Position numbers and translations under genes: made by a program. The notes beneath the pieces are model-generated. The model worked only from the letters and a program-made list of their open reading frames with translations, did not search any database and was not told the DNA's origin. From CAYLZW01 sp964388085 (GTDB lineage: Bacteria; Myxococcota; UBA727; CAYLZW01), in contig CAYLZW010000262.1 in the NCBI GenBank assembly GCA_964388085.1, positions 1 to 8,153 of the forward strand: a stretch of DNA of 8,153 nt. Reading direction: 5' to 3'. Shown piece after piece: positions 1-5,749 of this stretch. The stretch's first letter is position 1. Each line of letters begins with the position of its first letter.

Positions 1-416
1 ACCTCCCAGCCGAGGCCGGCGGCGCCGAGGGCGGGGTGCTCCCAGTCGTCCTCGACGAAGCGCACGTCGAAGGCGACCGGATCGATGCCGAGCGTACGCA
101 GCGAGTCGAGGTACTGCTCCTGCACGTCGCTGGGCGCCGGCTTCAAAATTACCTGGTACTGGTAGTAGTGCTGCAGCCGGTTCGGGTTCTCGCCGTAACG
201 TCCGTCGGTCGGGCGACGACAAGGCTCGACATAGGCGACGTTCCAGGGCTCAGGGCCGAGCGCGCGCAGGAAGGTGTGCTTGTTCAGCGTGCCGGCGCCG
301 ACCTCGACGTCGGTGGGCTGCATGACGAGGCAGCCCCTGTCGGCCCAGAAGCGCGAGAGGCGCAGCAGGACTTCCTGGAAGGTCTTCGCGGGGTCGGCGA
401 TGGGCTTGGTGCTCAT
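1..416 (-). CDS. glyQ: Glycyl-tRNA synthetase alpha subunit, 5' part (cut by window edge)
   Basis: This is the N-terminal 138 codons, plus two bases of the next, of the catalytic alpha subunit of the bacterial alpha2-beta2 glycyl-tRNA synthetase, which charges tRNA-Gly in the cytoplasm. The minus-strand translation begins MSTKPIADPAKTFQEVLLRL. It carries hallmark GlyQ segments: QPTDVEVGAG (about residues 33-42), FLRALGPEPWNVAYVEP (about 49-65), RRPTDGRYGENPNRLQHYYQ (about 67-86), and FVEDDWEHP with GLGWEV at the cut edge. The family is usually about 290-300 aa, so roughly the first half is present. The ATG at 416 is chosen because family homology starts about ten residues inside it. No Shine-Dalgarno is visible before it, which raises the possibility of a leaderless start. 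The beta-subunit gene glyS would be expected beyond the left edge. Identification rests on many conserved blocks and is very secure. Confidence 0.97.
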   Translation of the reverse strand, partial: MSTKPIADPAKTFQEVLLRLSRFWADRGCLVMQPTDVEVGAGTLNKHTFLRALGPEPWNVAYVEPCRRPTDGRYGENPNRLQHYYQYQVILKPAPSDVQEQYLDSLRTLGIDPVAFDVRFVEDDWEHPALGAAGLGWE

Positions 417-422
417 GGCGCT

Positions 423-452
423 TGCGTAGCAGAGCCCGGCCGGGATCGGCAA
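423..452 (-). promoter_or_regulatory. Weak promoter-like sequence placed for a leaderless glyQ
   Basis: Reading the minus strand, TTGCCG (452-447), an 18-base spacer, then TACGCA (428-423) preceded by TG one base away. Only six bases separate the -10-like hexamer from the glyQ ATG. The -35 matches four of six consensus bases but the -10 only two of six, so this is weak alone. It is listed because glyQ has no Shine-Dalgarno and the spacing resembles that at two other genes here. Confidence 0.2.
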
Positions 453-488
453 CGCGGTCATTGTTGCGCGGCAGAGTGGTCGGGCCCC

Positions 489-692
489 ATGCCCGATGGC
501 GTGAGACCGGAGCCGGGTGGCTGGAACCGCATTCATTTCGTCGTGCAGGACCTCGAGGCCGAGATCGAACGCCTCCGCGCCGCAGGGGGACGATTCCGCA
601 ATGACGTCGTCACTGGCCCGGGCGGGAAACAGATCCTGCTGCAGGATCCCGCGGGCAATCTCATCGAGCTGTTCGAGCCCGCTGGCAAATAG
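489..692 (+). pseudogene. VOC/glyoxalase-fold protein, C-terminal half only (likely remnant)
   Basis: This 67-aa frame matches the second half of a single-domain vicinal-oxygen-chelate protein of the glyoxalase/bleomycin-resistance/dioxygenase superfamily. The recognisable pattern is MPDGVRPEPGGWNRI, then a strand with His (IHFVV, about 15-19), the helix DLEAEIERLRAAG (about 21-33), FRNDVVTGPGGKQILL (about 36-51) and the terminal signature DPAGNLIELFEP (about 53-64), whose Glu is the usual metal-ligand position. Full-length members are about 120-130 aa with two beta-alpha-beta-beta-beta modules. Here the first module is absent. Upstream the frame stays open but reads non-family sequence antisense to glyQ, whose start lies only 72 bases away. 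No clear Shine-Dalgarno precedes the ATG. The likeliest reading is a 5'-truncated relic left when the glyQ side was rearranged. A functional single-module protein that dimerises is a less likely alternative. Confidence 0.7.
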
Positions 693-726
693 CGCCCGCT
701 GTCTTTGGGACGCCGCTGCTCGCGAC

Positions 727-746
727 GCGCCTGCACCGGAAGGCGC
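727..746 (+). terminator. Possible hairpin after the VOC fragment
   Basis: GCGCCT (727-732) pairs perfectly with AGGCGC (741-746) around an 8-base loop, 34 bases after the VOC stop codon. No T-tract follows, so an intrinsic terminator is only possible. A separate 12-bp perfect palindrome, CACGCGCGCGTG, sits at 763-774 in the same gap. In such GC-rich DNA both could be chance. Confidence 0.2.
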
Positions 747-844
747 ACGAACGAGTGACGAGCACGCGCGCGTGGCGTGGAGGGACAGAGGGGCCGAGAA
801 CGCGGTGGTTTCGAGCGGATCGGCGCGCTAAACGGCAGCGACCC

Positions 845-850
845 AGGAGG
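845..850 (+). promoter_or_regulatory. Shine-Dalgarno of the 209-aa membrane protein gene
   Basis: A perfect AGGAGG ends four bases before the ATG at 855. It decides the start: an in-frame ATG at 777 would add 26 residues of non-hydrophobic sequence and has no comparable site. Confidence 0.8.
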
Positions 851-854
851 CTCC

Positions 855-1484
855 ATGACTCCCGCGCTGCTCGCCGCCGCAATCGTCCTCACGCCCGCGC
901 TGCCGGCGACGGAGTCGGCGCCGATGGCTGGCGCCGCGCTCGCGGCCGGGGTCGAGACGGCGAGCTACGACGACGAGAGCGAGCCCGGTCTCCTCGAGCG
1001 CATGTGGCCCCTGTGGCTCGACGACGACCTCGACCCGCTCGTAGAGCGCGGCGTGTGGACGTTCTGGATTGGCGGCTTCATTCCGGTCGTGCCCTTCGGC
1101 AACATCTGGCTGCCGCTGGTGCTCATCGACGCCCCCATCGACTCGCCCGGGTACCTGCTCGACGCCCTCCTCATCGAGGTGGTGCACGTACTCCCGCACC
1201 TGCTGCTGTTTCCCGTCGCGTTCGCGGTTATCTTCGGCGGCTCGTTCGCGGGGATCGCCCTCGGGCAAGAAGCGGCGCTCCCCATCGCCCTCGGCAGCTT
1301 CATCGGCGGCTTCGGGTTGATGGCGGCCAACGGTGTGTGCCTGGCGGCGAACCTCCTCTGGTGCCTGCCGGTGGCGACGGCGAACGCCTTCGACCGCGCG
1401 GTGGACCGAGAGCGCGCGAGCTACCGGCGCTCGGACACGGGGATGGCCCCGGCCGCGCGCGGCGAGCTCGCGATGGCGTACTGA
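855..1484 (+). CDS. Unrecognised multi-pass membrane protein (209 aa)
   Basis: I do not recognise this family. The start is fixed by the AGGAGG four bases upstream. The N-terminus (residues 1-31) is hydrophobic and Ala/Leu-rich with APMAGA near 22-27, resembling a signal peptide but without the usual basic residues. It is followed by an acidic stretch (SYDDESEP, 37-44; LDDDLDP, 55-61). Hydrophobic segments then lie at about 67-91 (WTFWIGGFIPVVPFGNIWLP), about 100-137 (long enough for one or two helices, containing His111 and His115) and about 142-179 (Gly/Ala-rich, with Cys162 and Cys170). The tail (180-209) is charged and ends AMAY. It is predicted to sit in the inner membrane with perhaps four helices. 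A hairpin follows its stop, and the next gene starts 203 bases on with its own Shine-Dalgarno, so co-transcription is uncertain. That it is a real coding gene is well supported; its function is unknown. Confidence 0.8.
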   Translation: MTPALLAAAIVLTPALPATESAPMAGAALAAGVETASYDDESEPGLLERMWPLWLDDDLDPLVERGVWTFWIGGFIPVVPFGNIWLPLVLIDAPIDSPGYLLDALLIEVVHVLPHLLLFPVAFAVIFGGSFAGIALGQEAALPIALGSFIGGFGLMAANGVCLAANLLWCLPVATANAFDRAVDRERASYRRSDTGMAPAARGELAMAY

Positions 1485-1496
1485 GGCGTCCTGCGA

Positions 1497-1517
1497 GGCG
1501 TCGCGAGCTGCGACGCC
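1497..1517 (+). terminator. Strong hairpin just after the membrane-protein gene
   Basis: GGCGTCGC (1497-1504) and GCGACGCC (1510-1517) form a perfect 8-bp GC-rich stem with a 5-base loop, beginning 12 bases past the stop. No T-tract follows, so it may terminate poorly, act with Rho, or protect the 3' end. Its last two bases overlap the adjacent palindrome at 1516-1527. Confidence 0.45.
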
Positions 1518-1527
1518 GTTCGAACGG
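1516..1527. repeat. 12-bp perfect palindrome CCGTTCGAACGG
   Basis: This is a perfect dyad centred on TTCGAA, overlapping the right arm of the hairpin at 1497-1517. It lies 160 bases upstream of the 545-aa gene, so it could be an operator for that gene. No second copy was seen in the window, and function is speculative. Confidence 0.3.
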
Positions 1528-1635
1528 AAGCGAGGTTCGCCGGGGCGTCCGTCGCCGCGCGTGGGCACAGCGGCATCCGCCGGTTGACGGAGTGACCGGT
1601 ACCACGCCGCGGGAGCGCACGGGGCCACGCGCCAG

Positions 1636-1644
1636 TGCGATACT
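1636..1644 (+). promoter_or_regulatory. Candidate extended -10 upstream of the 545-aa gene
   Basis: TG-C-GATACT resembles an extended -10 element (four of six matches in the hexamer). A transcript would start near 1651, giving a leader of about 37 bases that includes the Shine-Dalgarno at 1675. No good -35 lies at the proper distance; TTGACG at 1584-1589 is much too far upstream. Confidence is low. Confidence 0.25.
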
Positions 1645-1674
1645 GTCCGGCGGCACGCGGATCGGTCGTTCGGT

Positions 1675-1682
1675 AGAGGAGG
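1675..1682 (+). promoter_or_regulatory. Shine-Dalgarno of the 545-aa protein gene
   Basis: AGAGGAGG ends five bases before the ATG at 1688. It fixes the start well inside a much longer open frame that begins at 755 and overlaps the preceding gene in another frame. Confidence 0.85.
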
Positions 1683-1687
1683 CCTCC

Positions 1688-3325
1688 ATGGCTGGTGTCT
1701 CAGGGGTCCGCGGCGGCGCGGCGGCGCGCATCTCGACGGCGAAGAACGCCGAGGTCAAGGAGAGCGCGCGAGCCGGGCAGGCCGCGACCGAAACGAAGCC
1801 GGCGGCGCGTGGCGCGAGCGCGGGAGCGAGCGCCGAGGTCGGTGGGCGGGTCGACGCCCAGACCGTGCGGGACAGCCGGCGGGCCGCGGCGGCCGATCCC
1901 ACCGCAAAGACGCTGCGCGCCGGGCTCGAGGCGAAGGTGAGCTCGGGAGCCGTCATCGACGCCAGCGACGCGGGCACCGGGCGCGTGCCCGAGGCGCTCC
2001 GCGACGCCGTGCGCCCCGTGGCGGAGCGCGTGTGGGGCGGCATCAGCTCCGTGGCCGACACCGTGGCCGACACGGTGAAGGACACCGTGCGATCCGGCGT
2101 CGACAGCGTCGAGCGGGGCGTGCAATCGGCGGCGGAGCGTGTGCAGGAGGGCATCCAGCGCGTCGGTGAGCTCTACGGCGACAACGCGGGCCCGCAGCCG
2201 GTGAAGGAGGACGTCGTCGAGAAGCACCGGCAGCAGCTCAAGGAGCTCGGTCCCGGTGACGCCCACATCGAGGAGGGCGGCGCACAGGTCACCATCAAGG
2301 GCATCAAGGGCAGCGCCAAGGCCGGCCGTGAGATCAAGGTCAACGAAGACGGCACCGTCTCCGTGACCATCGACGCGAACGGCGCCGTCGGGCTCAAGGG
2401 CAAGCTCTCGAGCGTCGGCGGCGGCGAGGCCACCGTCGGGGGCGGCGGCAAGGTCGAGTACCAGTTCGCCAACAAGGAAGAGGCGGCGAAGGCGCTCGAG
2501 ATGATGGACCGCGGCCGCATGGAGTCCAATTCGCCCGTGCAGATGGGCGGCATGCGTTACGAGTCGCACCTCACCGACAAGGAGAAGGCGTTCCTCGGCA
2601 GCCGCATCAAGTCCGTCGAATTCCGTGGCACCGAGGCGGGCGAGCTCGCGCTCGAGCTTGGGCTCAAGAAGAAGCAGACCGGAATCGCGACGCTCGGCGT
2701 CGGCGGAAAGCTGGCCGGCAGCGAGGAAGAGGCCCTGCGCATCAACTTCAAGGACGGCAAGCCCGACAGCATTACGCACCGCTCGTCCCTCAAGGGTTCC
2801 GGTGAAGGGTTCGCCGGGCTCGGCATCGAGGGGCTGCAGACCTCGAAGGGAGAAGCGACCGGCGGCGTCCCCGTCGCGAAGGCGAGCCGCGAGGTCACGG
2901 TCGACAGCGAGACGACGTACAAGCTGCCGAACCTCGACGGCGACCGGCTCTTGAGCGATCCGGCCGGCGCGCTACGAGACTCGCTGCCGCTCGCGGAAGA
3001 GAAGTCGTCGATGAAGGTCACCGTCGTCGACAAGGGCGGCGTGCTCGGCAACGGCGTCGAGCGCCAGCGCGAGTACGAAGTCGAAGGCAAATGGGACGAC
3101 ATCGAGCGCTCGGGGGCTCTCGGCGTGTCCATCTTCGGCGACCGCGCGCGCGCCGAGCAGCTCGGCCGCCAGCACAACGTCGACGTCAAGGCGCCGAAGG
3201 AGACCGACTACGTGAGCACGGGCCTCGACATCGAGCCCGGGCTCGACGTGGGCATCTACGGCGGCGGCTTCGCCATCAAGTCGGTGACCCGCGACAAGAA
3301 CGGCGACGGCGCCGGGCAGGCCTGA
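1688..3325 (+). CDS. Unrecognised 545-aa protein with amphipathic helical and Gly-rich segments
   Basis: I do not recognise this family. The start follows a near-perfect Shine-Dalgarno, and no signal peptide or membrane span is seen. Residues 1-100 are Ala/Arg/Gly-rich and probably disordered. Residues about 101-163 form an amphipathic helix, with V-A-D-T-V-type repeats at 122-134 followed by VDSVERGVQSAAERVQEGI, recalling apolipoprotein- or LEA-like helices. From about 197 onward the protein is mostly beta-like with Gly-rich runs (SVGGGEATVGGGGKVEYQF, 242-260; LGVGGKLAG, 336-344; GLGIEGL, 377-383; DVGIYGGGF, 520-528), broken by short charged helices such as KEEAAKALEMM (263-273). Two stretches (about 235-271 and 324-355) share a loose layout: Gly-Leu-Lys, a Gly-rich turn, then an alternating strand near an EEA helix, suggesting a degenerate internal repeat. 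The C-terminus (TRDKNGDGAG, 534-543) has a D-x-N-x-D-x calcium-loop look. A cytoplasmic, surface or secreted scaffold role is possible; none is shown. Confidence 0.85.
   Translation: MAGVSGVRGGAAARISTAKNAEVKESARAGQAATETKPAARGASAGASAEVGGRVDAQTVRDSRRAAAADPTAKTLRAGLEAKVSSGAVIDASDAGTGRVPEALRDAVRPVAERVWGGISSVADTVADTVKDTVRSGVDSVERGVQSAAERVQEGIQRVGELYGDNAGPQPVKEDVVEKHRQQLKELGPGDAHIEEGGAQVTIKGIKGSAKAGREIKVNEDGTVSVTIDANGAVGLKGKLSSVGGGEATVGGGGKVEYQFANKEEAAKALEMMDRGRMESNSPVQMGGMRYESHLTDKEKAFLGSRIKSVEFRGTEAGELALELGLKKKQTGIATLGVGGKLAGSEEEALRINFKDGKPDSITHRSSLKGSGEGFAGLGIEGLQTSKGEATGGVPVAKASREVTVDSETTYKLPNLDGDRLLSDPAGALRDSLPLAEEKSSMKVTVVDKGGVLGNGVERQREYEVEGKWDDIERSGALGVSIFGDRARAEQLGRQHNVDVKAPKETDYVSTGLDIEPGLDVGIYGGGFAIKSVTRDKNGDGAGQA
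2051..2089 (+). repeat. Short in-gene tandem repeat encoding V-A-D-T-V units
   Basis: The 12-base unit GTGGCCGACACC is repeated almost exactly at 2063 and in diverged form at 2075, giving V-A-D-T, V-A-D-T, V-K-D-T, V at residues 122-134. This looks like small duplications that extended the amphipathic helix of the 545-aa protein. Confidence 0.6.
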
Positions 3326-3513
3326 CCGTAACGAGCTCTCGAGCATGACGGCGGGACCGCCATGAGCACTCCCGCGCGACCTGGCCGAGCCGCTCGTCGT
3401 CGAACAGCCACCATCAGCGGCCACTCCTGACCCCGTCGGCCAGCCAGGACGAGCGAAAGGACGCCCGCGCCCTGCCCTTCCCGCGCGCGCTCTCGCACGG
3501 CACACTCCCGCGC

Positions 3514-4254
3514 ATGCGCTTTCGTGTGAGCGGCCTCTCCCTCGAGACCCGGCGGGTCTCGTCCCTCGACGAGGACGAGCGCGACGCCATCTGGGCCTTC
3601 GCGCGGCGCTTCACGGACGCCACGCGCGAGGGCTTCGAGCAGAGCTTTCGCGGCAAGCGTGACGCGGTGCTCATCAAGGACGCGAGCACGGGAGAGCTCG
3701 TCGGGCTCGGCGGCGTGGCGGTGCTGGAGCTGCCCCGAGGAGACGGCCGCTGCGTGGTCATCTTTCCCGGCGACACGCTTTTCGATCCGAAGGTGCGTGG
3801 AAAGAGCCTCGTGCAGGGCCTCGGGCTGCTCTATTACCTCGAGTGCCGCCTCAAGCGCCCGACGCTGCCGGTCTACATGGTGTACGGCACCTTCAGCTAC
3901 AAGTCCTATTTGATGTTGCCGCGGAACTTCCGCACCTTCTGGCCTCGACCCGAGCAGCCGACGCCCGCGCGCGAGCAGAGGCTTCTCCTCGACGTCGCGC
4001 GGCGCTTCTACGCGGACGTGCGAGAGCGGCCGAGCGGCGCCCTCGTCGGCCGCACGACGAAGCAGCTGCGGGAGGGGATCGCGACCATTGACGACGCTGC
4101 GCTCGCGGAGCCGGCCATTCGCTATTTCCACGAGCAGAACCCCGGCTACACGCGAGGCGAAGTGCTGCTCTGCTTGATTCCGCTGCACGCGGCCAACTGG
4201 CTCAGCGTCGGCCGGAACTTGCTGCGTCGACGAGCGCGGGCGCCGGTGGCCTGA
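3514..4254 (+). CDS. GNAT-like acyltransferase-fold protein, putative (246 aa)
   Basis: Residues about 1-140 are laid out like a GCN5-related N-acetyltransferase. A helix D-E-R-D-A-I-W-A-F-A (21-30) is followed by strands AVLIKDASTGELVGLGGVAVL (51-71) and CVVIFPGDTLF (80-90). A V-R-G-K-S-L-V-Q turn (94-101) sits where the acyl-CoA pyrophosphate loop normally lies, and the next helix is GLGLLYYLECRL (102-113). A characteristic aromatic block, F-S-Y-K-S-Y-L-M-L-P-R-N-F-R-T-F-W-P (127-144), follows. The C-terminal hundred residues are an extra, mainly helical region not typical of a minimal GNAT domain (about 150 aa). If enzymatic, it would transfer an acyl group from acyl-CoA to an unknown acceptor. 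The ATG at 3514 has no clear Shine-Dalgarno and is chosen because the protein reads sensibly from there. The gene is 188 bases past its neighbour. The fold assignment is from pattern only. Confidence 0.6.
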   Translation: MRFRVSGLSLETRRVSSLDEDERDAIWAFARRFTDATREGFEQSFRGKRDAVLIKDASTGELVGLGGVAVLELPRGDGRCVVIFPGDTLFDPKVRGKSLVQGLGLLYYLECRLKRPTLPVYMVYGTFSYKSYLMLPRNFRTFWPRPEQPTPAREQRLLLDVARRFYADVRERPSGALVGRTTKQLREGIATIDDAALAEPAIRYFHEQNPGYTRGEVLLCLIPLHAANWLSVGRNLLRRRARAPVA

Positions 4255-4379
4255 CCGCCGCAGCGTCACGAAGCCACGAGCGTGCCATTGCGCCACGCCA
4301 CGCCCGCGTGACGAGGTGGATCGGGCGCGGAGGATGCACGACTCCTGCGTGTGTGCGCAGCGCCCCGCCGGGCGCCGGC

Positions 4380-4387
4380 AGAGGAGG
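4380..4387 (+). promoter_or_regulatory. Shine-Dalgarno of the DJ-1/PfpI gene
   Basis: AGAGGAGG, identical to the site before the 545-aa gene, ends five bases before the ATG at 4393. It selects that ATG over an in-frame ATG at 4351 that would add 14 residues outside the family fold. Confidence 0.85.
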
Positions 4388-4392
4388 TCGTC

Positions 4393-4935
4393 ATGCGCTT
4401 CGCCTGTATCCTCGCGAATGACTTCGAGGACTCCGAATACCGGGTGCCGGTCGACCGCCTGTGCGGCGCCGGCCACCAGATCGTCGTCGTGGGCTCCCGA
4501 CGCGGCGACGTGCTCGAGGGCAAGAGGGGGCAAGAGAGCGTCGAGGTGGACCTCGGCATCGACGACGCGGACCCGGGGGACTTCGACGCGCTCTTCATCC
4601 CGGGCGGCTACTCGCCCGATCAATTGCGGGCGGACTCGCGCTTCGTCGAATTCGTCTCGGCCTTCGAGGAGGACGACAAGCTCATCGCCGCGGTGTGCCA
4701 CGGGCCGCAGATCCTGATCACGGCCGACCTCGTGGAAGGCCGCCGCATGACGGCCTGGCGGACCGTGCAGGTGGATCTCGCCTACGCGGGCGCTGACGTG
4801 GCGGACGAGCCGGTGATCGTCGACGGCAATTTCATCACCAGCCGGCAACCGGGCGACCTCGAGCAGTTCTCGAGCGCCATCCTCGACCACGCGGGAGAAG
4901 CAGCGGAAGCCCAAGCGGCCGCGTCGCCGTCATGA
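4393..4935 (+). CDS. DJ-1/PfpI family protein (180 aa)
   Basis: This is a cytoplasmic member of the DJ-1/PfpI superfamily, close in length to PfpI and YhbO proteins. Family marks seen are strand RFACILAND with the acidic E12 in FEDSEY (11-16), the L-F-I-P-G-G-Y-S-P-D loop (67-76) and the nucleophile elbow A-V-C-H-G-P (100-105). Cys102 is the reactive cysteine and His103 follows, as in PfpI. Later blocks T-A-W-R-T (120-124) and D-G-N-F-I-T-S-R-Q-P-G-D-L (144-156) are also typical. Members have been described as intracellular proteases or as protein/nucleotide deglycases acting on methylglyoxal and glyoxal adducts; the deglycase role is disputed. The active-site set E12-Cys102-His103 is intact. 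The Ala-rich tail (after about 165) extends past the core fold. The gene converges with the flavodoxin gene, whose stop lies 47 bases away. Confidence 0.93.
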   Translation: MRFACILANDFEDSEYRVPVDRLCGAGHQIVVVGSRRGDVLEGKRGQESVEVDLGIDDADPGDFDALFIPGGYSPDQLRADSRFVEFVSAFEEDDKLIAAVCHGPQILITADLVEGRRMTAWRTVQVDLAYAGADVADEPVIVDGNFITSRQPGDLEQFSSAILDHAGEAAEAQAAASPS

Positions 4936-4982
4936 GCGTGTAGACCGCTCGCTTCCGCCTGGGTGCCGGCTGCCAAGTAGCC

Positions 4983-5576
4983 TCACGCGCTCGGCTGCGA
5001 GGGGCCCGGACGCGGACCGGCAGCCTCCCTCGACGGCGACGACAATGCGAGCGACGCGCCCCACGTGCGCGCACGCTCGAGCTCACCCGGAAGGAGCAGG
5101 TCGCTCAATCGCGCCGCTTTGAAGTGGACGTAGAAGCTCTCCGGCGGCCTCAGCAGCACCCCGCCCTTGTGCTCGAGCTCCTTGCGCGCGCGCCTCGCCG
5201 CCGAGCCCCAGAACCAGCGCGGGTGTCCGACCTTGGTGTCGAACACGGCGACGCACGGGCGACCGAGCAGCTCGACGCCAGAGAGCCACTCGCGCAGCCC
5301 GCGCCAGACGGAGATGATGCGGCCACCCGCCTGCTCCCGCGCCTGCTCGCGCGATTTCCCGGTGCTGAGGGTGAAGCCGTGCGTCGGACCGCCCACGACG
5401 AGGAGGGCGACGTCATCGGTGACGACGTCCGGCGCCTTCGAGACCTCGTGCAGCGCGACTTCATGACCGCTGCCGAGGCCCTCCGCGATGGCGCGCGCGA
5501 TGCGCTGGGTATTGCCGAACATGGACTCGTACACGACCCAGGCGAGCGGTCGGCCGGCGTCAGCGCGGGTAGACAC
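4983..5576 (-). CDS. Flavodoxin-family protein, GTG start (197 aa)
   Basis: This is an FMN-binding flavodoxin-fold protein, presumably a cytoplasmic redox carrier or NAD(P)H-dependent FMN oxidoreductase. The N-terminal strand and phosphate loop V-V-Y-E-S-M-F-G-N-T-Q (14-24) match the flavodoxin signature closely, and A-L-L-V-V-G-G-P-T-H-G-F (57-68) is the second FMN-contacting loop. Residues V-A-V-F-D-T-K-V-G (110-118) form the third. The start is GTG at 5576, because GAGAGGAG lies six bases upstream and the phosphate loop then falls at the usual place. An in-frame ATG at 5624 would add 16 residues ahead of that site. The Ser/Pro-rich tail (after about 177) looks disordered. The gene lies 173 bases downstream of the RidA gene on the same strand, probably with its own promoter. 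The physiological partner is unknown. Confidence 0.9.
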   Translation of the reverse strand: MSTRADAGRPLAWVVYESMFGNTQRIARAIAEGLGSGHEVALHEVSKAPDVVTDDVALLVVGGPTHGFTLSTGKSREQAREQAGGRIISVWRGLREWLSGVELLGRPCVAVFDTKVGHPRWFWGSAARRARKELEHKGGVLLRPPESFYVHFKAARLSDLLLPGELERARTWGASLALSSPSREAAGPRPGPSQPSA

Positions 5577-5582
5577 GGGAGG

Positions 5583-5590
5583 CTCCTCTC
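5583..5590 (-). promoter_or_regulatory. Shine-Dalgarno that fixes the GTG start of the flavodoxin gene
   Basis: On the minus strand GAGAGGAG is followed by six bases and then GTG at 5576. This favours GTG over the longer in-frame ATG start at 5624. Confidence 0.85.
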
Positions 5591-5617
5591 GTCGCCACCG
5601 AGCGGCCGGTGCGGGGT

Positions 5618-5646
5618 GACACAAGCGGGCGCGCGCGCACGGGTCA
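5618..5646 (-). promoter_or_regulatory. Weak promoter-like sequence before the flavodoxin gene
   Basis: Minus-strand TTGACC (5646-5641; four of six consensus matches including TTGAC) is followed after 17 bases by TTGTGT (5623-5618), a poor -10. The spacer is largely alternating GC (the 12-base GC/AC run at 5629-5640), which is unusual. Transcription from here would give a leader of roughly 35 bases including the Shine-Dalgarno. Confidence 0.25.
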
Positions 5647-5683
5647 ATCGCTGCTGGCTGAATGACCAGTACGCAACTTTGGT

Positions 5684-5695
5684 GCCGGGCCCGGC
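5684..5695. repeat. 12-bp perfect palindrome GCCGGGCCCGGC in the RidA-flavodoxin gap
   Basis: This perfect GC-only dyad lies 54 bases after the RidA stop in the direction of transcription. It could be part of a weak terminator without a T-tract or a binding site. Short GC palindromes arise readily in such DNA. Confidence 0.2.
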
Positions 5696-5719
5696 TTGGG
5701 CTCGAGCGGCGTCAGTTAC

Positions 5720-5737
5720 GGCGACGGCGACGGCGAC
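5720..5737. repeat. Three tandem copies of GGCGAC
   Basis: A small perfect hexamer repeat beginning 12 bases beyond the RidA stop codon. It looks like a replication-slippage product, and no role is evident. Confidence 0.5.
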
Positions 5738-5749
5738 CGCCGCGCGCCG

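Noticed and set aside
36..488. Upstream extension of the VOC fragment
   Set aside because: It is antisense to the strongly conserved glyQ and carries no VOC pattern.
828..1628. A 266-codon minus-strand open frame
   Set aside because: Antisense to the membrane-protein gene. It reads as Arg/Glu/Val-rich sequence without hydrophobic core or motifs.
755..1687. A 311-codon upstream extension of the 545-aa protein
   Set aside because: It overlaps the membrane-protein gene in another frame, is Arg-rich shadow sequence, and is separated from the real start by the Shine-Dalgarno at 1675-1682.
1700..2779. A 359-codon minus-strand open frame
   Set aside because: Antisense to the 545-aa gene, which has the strong Shine-Dalgarno. 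The reverse frame has none and is Leu/Ala/Arg/Asp-rich throughout.
3350..3361. GGCGG/CCGCC dyad after the 545-aa gene
   Set aside because: Two-base loop and no T-tract, so it cannot form a stable terminator hairpin as written.
3363..3431. A 22-codon open frame in the gap before the GNAT-like gene
   Set aside because: No Shine-Dalgarno, Arg-rich, and expected by chance in GC-rich sequence.
4264..4313. CGTCACG/CGTGACG inverted repeat before the PfpI gene
   Set aside because: Seven bp arms separated by 36 bases, without a plausible terminator or operator layout. Likely chance.
3256..4914. A 552-codon minus-strand open frame
   Set aside because: It lies antisense to the GNAT-like and PfpI genes, both with recognisable protein motifs. 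Its composition (Arg/Ala/Val/His-rich) is what GC-rich codons yield when read backwards.
4934..4950. GAGCG/CGCTC inverted repeat between the convergent PfpI and flavodoxin genes
   Set aside because: Only 5 bp with a 7-base loop and no T-tract. A terminator is expected here, but this one is too weak to call.
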